Assembly: GCA_947086625.1 (NCBI GenBank)
Contig: CAMTZV010000126.1
Coordinates: 1 to 5,657, forward strand
Reading direction: 5' to 3'
Length of the DNA stretch: 5,657 nucleotides
Origin: an uncultured bacterium
GTDB lineage: Bacteria; Bacillota; Clostridia; Lachnospirales; Lachnospiraceae
Of the stretch, positions 1 to 5,605 are shown piece after piece (position 1 is the first letter of the stretch; every line of letters starts with the position of its first letter). The position numbers and the translations under genes are program-made. The notes beneath the pieces are model-generated. The model saw nothing but the letters and a program-made list of their open reading frames with translations, did no database searches and was not told the origin of the DNA.

Positions 1-365
1 GCCCGTTTTAAAGTTTCCTCTTTACCTGCCCTCAAAATAACATAATGTACCTCATATCCCTCCCGGATAACCCTGCGCCACGGCTCCAGAAACCACGGGC
101 CTACCACGCCATCCACAATAACATCATACCCACCGCGGGCATAACGCTTCGCCGCCTCTAAAAAAGCCTCTATCACAATCAGGTTCTGCCCGTCTGCCTC
201 CGGTAAATGCGGCGCTATCGCCCCCTTGCAAAGATAATGGTAAAAATCATCCGTATGCATATGCACTGACTTCTTCCGCTCCGACTTTTCCGCAACGATA
301 GCTGACACTGTCGTTTTCCCGGTTCCCGGTGCCCCTGTAAGCACAATCATCCTGCCCTGTTCCAT
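1..365 (-). CDS. P-loop NTPase / AAA-type ATP-binding kinase-like protein, C-terminus cut by window edge
   Basis: The first 121 residues are visible and the frame is still open at base 1, so the C-terminus lies outside the window. A Walker A motif GAPGTGKT sits at residues 11-18 directly after a hydrophobic strand (MIVLT). A TDD at residues 38-40 and a hydrophobic strand ending in Asp (DVIVDG, residues 81-86) fit the small P-loop kinase fold of AAA_33, zeta-toxin and chloramphenicol-phosphotransferase-like proteins, which transfer phosphate from ATP to a small molecule. The substrate cannot be told from this part. The ATG at 363-365 is chosen because AGGAG (373-377) lies 7 bases upstream; the internal Met at residue 6 has no such site. 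No signal peptide or membrane segment is seen, so it should be cytoplasmic. It has its own likely promoter at 404-432 and is not tightly coupled to ogt. The P-loop call is firm and the exact family is not. Confidence 0.8.
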   Translation of the reverse strand, partial: MEQGRMIVLTGAPGTGKTTVSAIVAEKSERKKSVHMHTDDFYHYLCKGAIAPHLPEADGQNLIVIEAFLEAAKRYARGGYDVIVDGVVGPWFLEPWRRVIREGYEVHYVILRAGKEETLKR

Positions 366-403
366 TCCCGCACTCCTAATCCATAGCCATATTTATGCCA
401 CCA

Positions 404-432
404 AGTATACCAGAAAACCGCCGACATTAAAA
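404..432 (-). promoter_or_regulatory. Probable extended -10 promoter for the P-loop NTPase gene
   Basis: On the minus strand TATACT (404-409) is preceded by TGG (410-412), giving the extended -10 form TGnTATACT. At 17-base spacing the -35 position (427-432) reads TTTTAA, a poor match, as is common for extended -10 promoters. Transcription would start near 397, leaving a leader of about 30 bases with AGGAG before the ATG at 365. The -35 position overlaps the stop codon of the ParB remnant. Confidence 0.45.
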
Positions 433-597
433 GGACAGCATCCCCCTCTGTATCACATTGGTCTCAATCACATACACATAAGCGTCCTCTTCTGTCAGAT
501 CCGTCTTCACAATAACCGGAATCTCCGTCAAGCCTGCCAGCCTCCCCGCAACCTGCCGGTTATGGCGATGTGTTTCCTCCGTTCTACCTTTTCCCCT
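427..597 (-). pseudogene. ParB/Spo0J-like nuclease-domain fragment (remnant)
   Basis: This frame is open from just after a TGA at 598-600 to a TAA at 427-429 and has no plausible start codon. From base 567 down it encodes a 46-residue stretch with the ParB/Sulfiredoxin-fold pattern: HNR (the GHNR/GHRR box), then LAGLTEIPVIVKTDLTEEDA, then VIETNVIQR. These correspond to the conserved LAGL-x-x-(I/V)PV, DLT-x-E-(E/D)A and ETN-x-x-QR blocks of plasmid and mobile-element ParB proteins, which bind parS and CTP in partition. After IQRG the match stops and the frame ends five residues later, so the rest of the domain and the DNA-binding HTH are missing. It is too short to function. It lies downstream of, and one frame away from, the sigma-like fragment at 528-716. 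The family assignment comes from motif recall and was not checked by a search. Confidence 0.7.
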
Positions 598-716
598 TCA
601 TTTTTCATCTCCAACATAAATTCAGCGAGGCTACCGTCCACTTCAATTTCCGTCACAGTCCCATCCACAAACTTGTATTCAATTTTCATAAGCGGCTCAT
701 TTAGAATATGTCCCAT
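528..716 (-). pseudogene. N-terminus of a small sigma-factor-like / mobile-element protein (remnant)
   Basis: The frame encodes 62 residues. The core from the second Met (base 689) reads MKIEYKFVDGTVTEIEVDGS and runs on to a charged helix ending VERRKH near base 570. This pattern (short beta-rich start with DGT and a V/IEV block, then an E/K/R-rich helix) resembles the N-terminus of small sigma-70-like regulators found in integrative elements of Clostridia, which are normally longer and end in a sigma region 4 HTH. Here the tail after KH (IAITGR onward) is a frame-shifted reading of the ParB-like sequence. No ribosome binding site precedes the ATG at 716 or the one at 689. The first ATG lies only a few bases past the ogt stop codon. 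It is best read as a broken gene. Family assignment is tentative; an unrelated small hypothetical protein is possible. Confidence 0.45.
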
Positions 717-718
717 TT

Positions 719-1252
719 CTATAACGCCGTTCCTTTTGTGGGCACAAACAGCTTCTCCATATCTACCCCTTCCAGAGTAAGAAGCCGCTCTTTTTTATCC
801 ACTCCGCCCGCATATCCGGTCAGGCTGCCGTCAGACCCTACCACCCGGTGGCAGGGGACGATGATGGAAATCTCATTATGCCCCACCGCGCCTCCTACCG
901 CCTGTGCGGACATACGGGAGAGTCCCCGTTTTTCCGCGACCATTTTCGCCAGTTTCCCGTAAGTCACCGTCTCCCCATAGGGAATCTGCCGCAGAAGTTC
1001 CCACACGCTGAGCCTGAACGGAGAGCCGATCATATGGACAGGCGGCATAAAATCCGGTTCCTTCCCGGAAAAATAAATATCCAGCCATTTCCTCACAGCC
1101 TCAAAAACCGGCAGCTCTTTTTCCTCGTGTTCCGGATCAAGGCTGTCGGCATAAAACTTCTCTCCATCAAACCACAATCCCGTCAAGCCGATCTCATCTG
1201 CAGCCAGCAGGATTTCTCCCACCGGCGATTGATACTTTGCCGTATACTGCAT
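719..1252 (-). CDS. ogt: Methylated-DNA--[protein]-cysteine S-methyltransferase (O6-alkylguanine-DNA alkyltransferase)
   Basis: This 177-residue cytoplasmic repair protein moves the methyl group from O6-methylguanine (and O4-methylthymine) to its own cysteine in a one-time reaction. The C-terminal half shows the family signature: RLSVWELLRQIPYGETVTYG (residues 80-99), the recognition helix AVGGAVGHN (118-126) and the active site PCHRV with Cys134, followed by GSLTGYAGG (142-150). The N-terminal domain (about 1-75) starts with YQSPVGEILLA, as usual for Ogt/AGT. Length is normal for the family and no residue of the PCHR box is missing. The position of the arginine finger (Arg128 in human MGMT) holds Gln117. 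The start is supported by AGGAGG at 1261-1266, 8 bases before the ATG. The gene follows the broken alkA remnant by 27 bases, suggesting a former alkylation-repair operon. No convincing promoter was found between them, so its present transcription is unclear. Confidence 0.95.
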   Translation of the reverse strand: MQYTAKYQSPVGEILLAADEIGLTGLWFDGEKFYADSLDPEHEEKELPVFEAVRKWLDIYFSGKEPDFMPPVHMIGSPFRLSVWELLRQIPYGETVTYGKLAKMVAEKRGLSRMSAQAVGGAVGHNEISIIVPCHRVVGSDGSLTGYAGGVDKKERLLTLEGVDMEKLFVPTKGTAL

Positions 1253-1279
1253 GATCGTTTCCTCCTGCTCATAATACTT

Positions 1280-1467
1280 TTATAGGGAATTCCACAGGCT
1301 TATGGTCGCATAGCTGCGCCACGGACTCCATCTTTCGGAAAGTTCCCGCATCTCCTTTTCCGTGCGGTTCGTAAGCGCCTTTTTAATCCCCACATCTGTC
1401 TCCAAAAAAGCATCCATCCAAGCGTCCTCATGGCGATATACCTTGCCGTCCAGTTCCCGATCCGCCC
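1280..1467 (-). pseudogene. alkA: AlkA-type DNA-3-methyladenine glycosylase, 5'-truncated and frameshifted C-terminal remnant
   Basis: The last part of an AlkA-family glycosylase, which removes N3-methylated purines from DNA, can be read in two frames. Bases about 1467-1415 encode IGNWTARYIAMRTLGW, the helix-hairpin-helix end (GIGxWTAxYxAMR). The downstream frame encodes MDAFLETDVGIKKAL, then LSERWSPWRSYATISLW, ending in a TAA at 1280-1282. These match E. coli AlkA blocks DVFLPDDYLIKQRF and AERWKPWRSYALLHIW, and the Asp of ETD aligns with catalytic Asp238. The two frames meet at a GGAT tandem repeat (1412-1419). Everything before the IGNWTA block is missing: upstream of about 1467 the sequence becomes an AraC-type gene on the other strand. 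An open frame with a Met at 1490-1492 exists but it reads the HhH part out of frame and has no family meaning. The gene is inactive. Confidence 0.8.
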
Positions 1468-1469
1468 TG

Positions 1470-1709
1470 GCGAAAAGCGGAAACGTCAGCAAATCGGAAT
1501 GTCTGCGCTGCTTTAAGCTAAGCCTCCAGACAACCCCTTACAAGTACCTCATGGAATACCGCCTCTCCAAAGCCGCCACTCTCATCAAAAACACCGATGA
1601 GCCGATCGGAGAGATTGCTTCTAAAGTGGGATTCCGCCATATGAGCCATTTTGGAAAATGTTTCCGGAAAAAGACAGGGTATGCGCCAAAGGATTATAGA
1701 GATTTGTAA
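1470..1709 (+). pseudogene. AraC-family transcriptional regulator, N-terminally truncated DNA-binding remnant
   Basis: The plus-strand frame ending in TAA at 1707-1709 carries about 75 residues of an AraC-family DNA-binding domain. It begins inside the first HTH with SGNVSKSECLRCFK (from about base 1476), continues TPYKYLMEYRLSKAATL, and includes the complete second HTH, EPIGEIASKVGFRHMSHFGK, followed by FRKKTGYAPKDYR, the classic C-terminal signature. The upstream half of HTH1 and the whole effector domain (normally 150-200 residues) are missing. An in-frame ATG at 1362 exists, but bases 1362-1467 are antisense to the alkA remnant and are not AraC-like. No ribosome binding site or promoter fits, so it is probably not made or not functional. 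A weak terminator-like hairpin follows at 1740-1772. Confidence 0.8.
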
Positions 1710-1719
1710 TTTTTCTTGT

Positions 1720-1733
1720 AATGTGGTCACATT
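1720..1733. repeat. Short dyad AATGTG-GT-CACATT
   Basis: Six-base perfect arms with a two-base centre lie 10 bases after the AraC remnant stop. The size fits an operator, but nothing nearby needs one: both flanking reading frames end here. It superficially resembles half-sites of CRP-type regulators, but the arm spacing is wrong. Function unknown. Confidence 0.3.
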
Positions 1734-1739
1734 GGATAA

Positions 1740-1781
1740 GGGATTCCAGCAACATCCGATGTGCCGGAACCCCTCGTTTTC
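1740..1781 (+). terminator. Hairpin after the AraC remnant, possible weak rho-independent terminator
   Basis: The plus-strand RNA can fold GGG/CCC (1740-1742 with 1770-1772), TTCC/GGAA (1744-1747 with 1766-1769) and ACAT/ATGT (1752-1755 with 1759-1762) around a CCG loop, with small bulges. It is followed by TCGTTTTC, a short and interrupted T tract. On the minus strand no T tract follows, so it would serve only the AraC direction. Confidence 0.4.
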
Positions 1782-1832
1782 AGCGGTTTTCCCAATATTC
1801 TGCGCATTCCCTTTGTATCAAATAAGCGGTTT

Positions 1833-1849
1833 ACATTTCAAGGAAATGT
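1833..1849. repeat. Inverted repeat ACATTTC-AAG-GAAATGT between convergent genes
   Basis: Seven-base perfect arms with a three-base loop lie about 50 bases past the ktrA stop on the minus strand. The stem is A/T rich and no T tract follows on either strand, so it is a poor terminator. The rest of the convergent interval 1710-1901 holds a TGCATGCA palindrome (1858-1865) and no recognisable gene. Confidence 0.3.
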
Positions 1850-1901
1850 GCGAACCGTGCATGCATGAGTGAGCACATGACCCAGTCCCCCACACCACGC
1901 G

Positions 1902-2549
1902 CTAAATATGAAAGCACTTCCTCACATCCGAGAGTCTGCCGAGCACAAGGAGCGGGCTTTCCTGCTCCATCCGCATCCCCGGCTCCGTTGTGAAAAGCAT
2001 TTTCCCGTCCTGGCGGACTCCCAGAATATTCAGATTAAATTTCCTTCGGATATCGAGCTCCCCGATCGTCTTTCCCCGCCAGCGCTCCGGTACCTCCACC
2101 TCAAAGATCCCGTAATCCTCGTTGATCTCAATATAGTCCGAGATATGATCCGTCGTGTAACGGATCGCCGCCCAGCTCGCGAGCTGGCGCTCCGGATAGA
2201 GCACCTCGTCAGCCCCGTTGCGCAGCAGGAATTTTGCATGGATATCGCGTGAGGCACGGCTCACCACAAACTTTGCGCCAAGCTCCTTTAAAAGCGAGGT
2301 CGTCTCGAGCGAGCTCTGGAAATCATTGCCGATCGCGACGATACACAGATCAAAATCCCGCACGCCAAGGCATTTCAAAAACTCGATGTTCGTGCTGTCA
2401 CCAATCTGCGCGTTTGTGACGTAGGGCGTGAGCGACTCCACGCGCTCCTCGTCCTTGTCCACCGCCATGACCTGATGCTCCAGCTCGTTCATCTTCATTG
2501 CCACATGCTTTCCAAAACGGCCCAGGCCGATCAATAAAACTGTCTTCAT
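1902..2549 (-). CDS. ktrA: Potassium uptake regulatory subunit KtrA/TrkA (RCK domain protein)
   Basis: This 215-residue cytoplasmic protein forms the gating ring of a Ktr-type potassium channel/transporter and controls it by nucleotide binding. Residues 1-135 are the RCK_N (TrkA-N) Rossmann domain: a beta strand then GLGRFG (8-13), the acidic residue after strand 2 (AVDKD, Asp31) and IGDST (49-53). Residues about 140-213 form RCK_C (YIEINEDYGIFEVEV, then GKTIGELDIR and LGVRQDGK). In Ktr systems this C-terminal domain is a c-di-AMP sensor. One RCK_N/RCK_C pair and this length fit KtrA, not the duplicated TrkA of enterobacteria. The start at 2549 is preferred over an in-frame ATG five codons upstream because GGAGGG lies 7 bases before it and overlaps the upstream ATG. 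It follows ktrB by 89 bases on the same strand, with a hairpin in the gap; the two should be one transcript from the promoter at 4042-4070. Confidence 0.95.
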   Translation of the reverse strand: MKTVLLIGLGRFGKHVAMKMNELEHQVMAVDKDEERVESLTPYVTNAQIGDSTNIEFLKCLGVRDFDLCIVAIGNDFQSSLETTSLLKELGAKFVVSRASRDIHAKFLLRNGADEVLYPERQLASWAAIRYTTDHISDYIEINEDYGIFEVEVPERWRGKTIGELDIRRKFNLNILGVRQDGKMLFTTEPGMRMEQESPLLVLGRLSDVRKCFHI

Positions 2550-2583
2550 GAATATTCCCTCCATTGCTAAGGTATCGCCCGTT

Positions 2584-2618
2584 CGCTTTTGTTTCAGGAG
2601 ATGCCTGTTCGAAAAGCG
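2584..2618 (-). promoter_or_regulatory. Intercistronic stem-loop between ktrB and ktrA
   Basis: The arms CGCTTTT (2584-2590) and AAAAGCG (2612-2618) pair perfectly. Inside, CAGG (2595-2598) and CCTG (2604-2607) pair around a five-base loop, with four unpaired bases on each side. The element begins 20 bases after the ktrB stop and ends 35 bases before the ktrA start. No T tract follows on the minus strand, so a terminator is unlikely. An mRNA-stability or translation-tuning element that sets the subunit ratio is an inference. Confidence 0.4.
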
Positions 2619-2638
2619 CGCGGGTAAATCGCCGCCTC

Positions 2639-3988
2639 TTATCCGACGGTTATTTTCTCACGCGGCGCTTTCGAGACGTTGGGCCTTGTGCCGGAAATCG
2701 CCGCAAACACGACGGTCAGCCCGCCCACGCGCCCAAAGTACATGAGCACCATCAAAATGATATGGCTGGCTGTCGAAAGCTGAGGCGTCAGCCCAAGCGT
2801 GAGCCCCACGGTTCCGATCGCCGAGCCGGCCTCAAAAATGCACGCCGTCATCGGCAGATGCTCGATACTGCTGATCAAAATCCCGCCGCCCAGACAGAAA
2901 ATCAGATACATGACCAGCACTGCTGACGCATACTTTACCGTCTCGCCCGCAACGCGGCGGTCGAACACCTCCACGTGCTCCCTGCGACCGAACACCGAGA
3001 GCATGGACAGAAAAAGCACCGCCATCGTCGTCGTTTTCATGCCGCCCGCCGTGGAACCGGGCGAACCGCCAACGAGCATCAGAATCGTCATGATGGCCAC
3101 TCCCGGCTCGCTCATATTTGCAAAATCCAGCGTATTAAAGCCCGCCGTGCGCGGCGTCACCGCCGAAAAGAGCGCACCCCAGAAGCGTTCTCTTCCGGTC
3201 AGCCCCTCCCACTGCGGGTACGAAAACTCGATAAAATAATAGTACAGCGCCGGAAGGACAATGAGCGCCGCCGTCACCGTGAGAACAACCTTCGTCTGCA
3301 TCCGGTAACGCCTGACATGCCATTTGTTCGTTCGGATATCGCTCCATGTCAGAAAACCGATGCCGCCGACGATGATCAGCAGCATAATCACGACGTTTAC
3401 AACCGCATTGTCCGCATACGCCACGAGCGAGGAATAGTGCTCCCGCACGCCCATCAGATCAAAGCCCGCATTACAGAACGCGGAAACGGAGTGCCAGAGC
3501 GAATACCACAGGCCGCGCCCCACGCCAAACTCGGGCAGAAATACAAAGCCAAGGCAGACCGCGCCAAGAAGCTCGATCCCAAACGCCGTCAGCACGATAA
3601 AGCGGGTCAGACGCACGATTCCGCCCACCTGCGGCGCGGCGATGCTCTCCTGCATCGTGCTGCGCTGCATCAGGCCGATCTTTTTCCCGGAGACGATCGT
3701 CACCGCAACCGCCACCGTCACCACGCCCATGCCGCCGATCTGAATGAGCACCAGAATGACTGCCTGTCCAAAGCTGCTCCAGTAGGTCGCCGTGTCCTGC
3801 ACGACCAGCCCCGTCACGCACGTTGCACTCGTCGCAGTAAAAAGCGCGTCCATAAACGACGCACCGCCCGGATGGCGCGTTGAAACCGGCAGCATCAGCA
3901 ATAAGGCCCCGGCCAGTATCACCGCCAGAAACCCGAGTATAATGATCTGAAAAGAGGAAAGATGCTTCCTCACACGTACCTCGTCCAT
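2639..3988 (-). CDS. ktrB: Potassium uptake transmembrane subunit KtrB/TrkH
   Basis: This 449-residue inner-membrane protein is the ion-conducting subunit of a Ktr potassium uptake system and should work as a dimer on a KtrA ring. Four membrane-pore-membrane repeats are visible, each with a selectivity loop: TSATCVTGL (53-61), SAFCNAGF (169-176), SAVTPRTAGF (275-284) and GSAIGTVGL (388-396); each repeat keeps the family glycine (Gly60, 175, 283, 395). The gating loop GGSPGSTAGGMKTTT (307-321) and the late GRVGGLT (419-425) are typical of KtrB. A short basic cytoplasmic N-terminus precedes the first helix (about 12-33). Length fits KtrB (about 445-450), not the longer enterobacterial TrkH. The start has an AAGGAAGG purine run ending 3 bases before the ATG, with its AAAGGA part 6 bases away. 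Genes are ordered ktrB-ktrA, led by the promoter at 4042-4070. The region is rich in G+C, giving long antisense open frames that are not genes. Confidence 0.95.
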   Translation of the reverse strand: MDEVRVRKHLSSFQIIILGFLAVILAGALLLMLPVSTRHPGGASFMDALFTATSATCVTGLVVQDTATYWSSFGQAVILVLIQIGGMGVVTVAVAVTIVSGKKIGLMQRSTMQESIAAPQVGGIVRLTRFIVLTAFGIELLGAVCLGFVFLPEFGVGRGLWYSLWHSVSAFCNAGFDLMGVREHYSSLVAYADNAVVNVVIMLLIIVGGIGFLTWSDIRTNKWHVRRYRMQTKVVLTVTAALIVLPALYYYFIEFSYPQWEGLTGRERFWGALFSAVTPRTAGFNTLDFANMSEPGVAIMTILMLVGGSPGSTAGGMKTTTMAVLFLSMLSVFGRREHVEVFDRRVAGETVKYASAVLVMYLIFCLGGGILISSIEHLPMTACIFEAGSAIGTVGLTLGLTPQLSTASHIILMVLMYFGRVGGLTVVFAAISGTRPNVSKAPREKITVG

Positions 3989-4041
3989 AATCCTTCCTTT
4001 TGTTCGGCCCTTTCACATAAAATCCTGCACAAACTTTTCTA

Positions 4042-4070
4042 ATCATAGCACAAAGGCCATTCGTTGACAA
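4042..4070 (-). promoter_or_regulatory. Strong sigma-A-type promoter of the ktrB-ktrA operon
   Basis: On the minus strand TTGTCA (4065-4070) and TATGAT (4042-4047) are separated by exactly 17 bases, and TGC directly before the -10 makes it also an extended -10. Each hexamer has one mismatch to consensus. Transcription would start near 4035, giving a leader of roughly 47 bases to the ktrB ATG. That leader is too short for the c-di-AMP (ydaO) riboswitch often found before Ktr genes. Confidence 0.8.
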
Positions 4071-4136
4071 TCGCTTTTATTCTCATAAATCTCCACACGC
4101 AGCAAAATTTGAAATATCGCCCCGGATCGCTACGAT

Positions 4137-5468
4137 TCATGACCTCTCAGGCCGTGTCGCAACATAGTACGCAAACCCCACCGCATCCGCCAAAAACCAC
4201 CCAATGGGCACCGACCACCAGATACCGGCGACGCCAATCCCCGGCATGGCCGAAAGGACGTTCGCGAGCAGGACACGCGTCCCGAGGGAAATGACGGTGA
4301 GCACCACCGACATGCCGGGCTTTCCAAGCGCCCGGTACAGCCCGTAGAACAGGAACAAAAACCCGATACCACAGTAAAATGCTCCCTCGATGCGAAGATA
4401 GCGCACCCCCTCGGCGACAATCGCCGTCTCCTGCGCATCCACGAACAGAAGCATCAGTGGGCGCGCAAAAACACAGACAAGCGCCGAGACCGCCGCGGCA
4501 AACACCCCCGCCGTGACAAAGGCGCCCTTTAACCCCGCGCGGATGCGGCCCGCCTCCTTCGCCCCGTAATTTTGCGCAATAAACGTAGAAAACGCGTTTC
4601 CGAAATCCTGTACCGGCATGTAGGCAAAGGCATCAATTTTCACCGCCGCGGCAAACGCAGCCATAACCGTCGCCCCAAAGCTGTTGACCACGCCCTGGAC
4701 GAGCAGAATGCCAAGGTTCATCACCGATTGCTGCACGCAGGTCAGCACGGAGAAATCGGCAATTTTTTTCATGCACCGACGGGAGACGCCAAGCTCCCCC
4801 CGCTTCAGCTTCAGATACGGTACGCGCAGGAAGGCGTAAAGCGCAATCCCTGCTCCCGATGCGTACTGCGCGATCACGGTCGCTTCGGCCGCGCCCGCCA
4901 CACCGCGCCCAAGCCCAATGACAAACCACAGATCAAGCGCAATATTGAGCACAGCCGAAAATGCCAGAAAGATAAGCGGCACAACGGAATTTCCGACCGA
5001 CCGCAAAAGCGAGGCGAAATAATTGTAGAGAAACGTCGCGAAAATCCCACAGAAAATAACAGCGAGGTATTCCCGCATCGGCTGCCATACCGCGCCCGGC
5101 ACCTTCAAAAAGACACGTATCCCGTCAAGGCTGGCAAACGCGAGCGCATTCAGCACGAGTGTCAGGCCAAAAATCAGCAAAAAGGAGGCACAGATACCCT
5201 CCTTTAAGCCCTGCTCATCCTTCTCCCCGAAGCGCATGGAAAAGTAAGTCCCGCTCCCCATGCAAAGTCCGAGCAGAATCGACGTCAGAAACGTCATCAG
5301 CGTAAACGACGAGCCGACCGCCGCCAGCGCGTGCGCACCCAGAAATTTTCCCACGATAAGCGTGTCGGCCACATTATAGCACTGCTGCAAAAGATCCCCA
5401 AGAATCATGGGAACCGCAAACAAAAGCATCGACCGCATGACCGGCCCACGCGTTAAATCCGTGTTCAT
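4137..5468 (-). CDS. MATE-family efflux transporter (multidrug/cation antiporter)
   Basis: This 443-residue integral membrane protein belongs to the MATE family, which exports drugs or metabolites in exchange for Na+ or H+. It shows the family's two-lobe layout of about 12 membrane helices. The first lobe carries QQCYNVADTLIVGKFLGA (28-45) followed by LAAVG, the MATE signature after helix 1, then SLLRSVGNSVVPL (153-165). The second lobe carries the matching AAVKIDAFAYMPVQDFGNA (274-292) and QNYGAKEAGRI (299-309). Length is normal (440-460). The best-fitting group is the DinF/NorM-like Gram-positive MATE set; the substrate cannot be told. The ATG at 5466-5468 is preceded by a G run about 6 bases away, and by AAAGGA farther upstream, so the ribosome binding site is atypical. 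The promoter is at 5533-5561. The gene stops 66 bases before the ktrB -35, with no clear terminator between, so some read-through into ktrB is possible. Confidence 0.93.
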   Translation of the reverse strand: MNTDLTRGPVMRSMLLFAVPMILGDLLQQCYNVADTLIVGKFLGAHALAAVGSSFTLMTFLTSILLGLCMGSGTYFSMRFGEKDEQGLKEGICASFLLIFGLTLVLNALAFASLDGIRVFLKVPGAVWQPMREYLAVIFCGIFATFLYNYFASLLRSVGNSVVPLIFLAFSAVLNIALDLWFVIGLGRGVAGAAEATVIAQYASGAGIALYAFLRVPYLKLKRGELGVSRRCMKKIADFSVLTCVQQSVMNLGILLVQGVVNSFGATVMAAFAAAVKIDAFAYMPVQDFGNAFSTFIAQNYGAKEAGRIRAGLKGAFVTAGVFAAAVSALVCVFARPLMLLFVDAQETAIVAEGVRYLRIEGAFYCGIGFLFLFYGLYRALGKPGMSVVLTVISLGTRVLLANVLSAMPGIGVAGIWWSVPIGWFLADAVGFAYYVATRPERS

Positions 5469-5532
5469 CGTTTTCCCCCATTTCCTTTCTTTCCCATGGC
5501 GCTTGTGTTTCCAATTTTTTCACGCCGTTAAC

Positions 5533-5561
5533 AGCATACCACAACCAGTGCCATATTTCTA
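5533..5561 (-). promoter_or_regulatory. Probable promoter of the MATE transporter gene
   Basis: TATGCT (5533-5538) is preceded by TGG, an extended -10, and TAGAAA (5556-5561) lies 17 bases upstream, matching TTGACA at four of six positions. The start would fall near 5526, giving a leader of about 58 bases that contains purine-rich stretches but no strong hairpin. Confidence 0.55.
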
Positions 5562-5590
5562 TCGAAAGCGCCCTGTCAGAAAAATTTCAG

Positions 5591-5605
5591 GTAACAGTTC
5601 GTAAC
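5591..5605. repeat. Direct repeat GTAAC spaced one helical turn apart
   Basis: GTAAC occurs at 5591-5595 and again at 5601-5605, exactly 10 bases apart, with AGTTC between. It lies about 30 bases upstream of the -35 of the MATE promoter, a position suited to an activator or repressor, but it may also be chance. Confidence 0.25.

Noticed and set aside
848..1285. 145-residue open frame on the plus strand
   Set aside because: It is the antisense shadow of ogt, which has an unmistakable PCHRV active site.
1362..1470. Taking the ATG at 1362 as the true start of the AraC-type gene
   Set aside because: Bases 1362-1467 are explained by the alkA remnant on the other strand, and no ribosome binding site precedes the ATG.
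1720..1733. CRP-like operator
   Set aside because: The arms are separated by 2 bases, not the 6 of a CRP site, and no promoter is nearby.
2975..3883. 302-residue open frame on the plus strand
   Set aside because: It is antisense to ktrB, very rich in Arg and His as expected from the complement of a G+C-rich membrane gene, and has no recognisable domain.
3471..4070. 199-residue open frame on the minus strand overlapping ktrB
   Set aside because: It is an out-of-frame shadow of ktrB; ktrB has the ribosome binding site, the pore motifs and the right length.
3989..4136. Possible c-di-AMP (ydaO-type) riboswitch before ktrB
   Set aside because: The predicted leader is only about 47 bases and holds no extended structure.
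4572..5207. 211-residue open frame on the plus strand
   Set aside because: It is antisense to the MATE gene, highly basic and has no family features.
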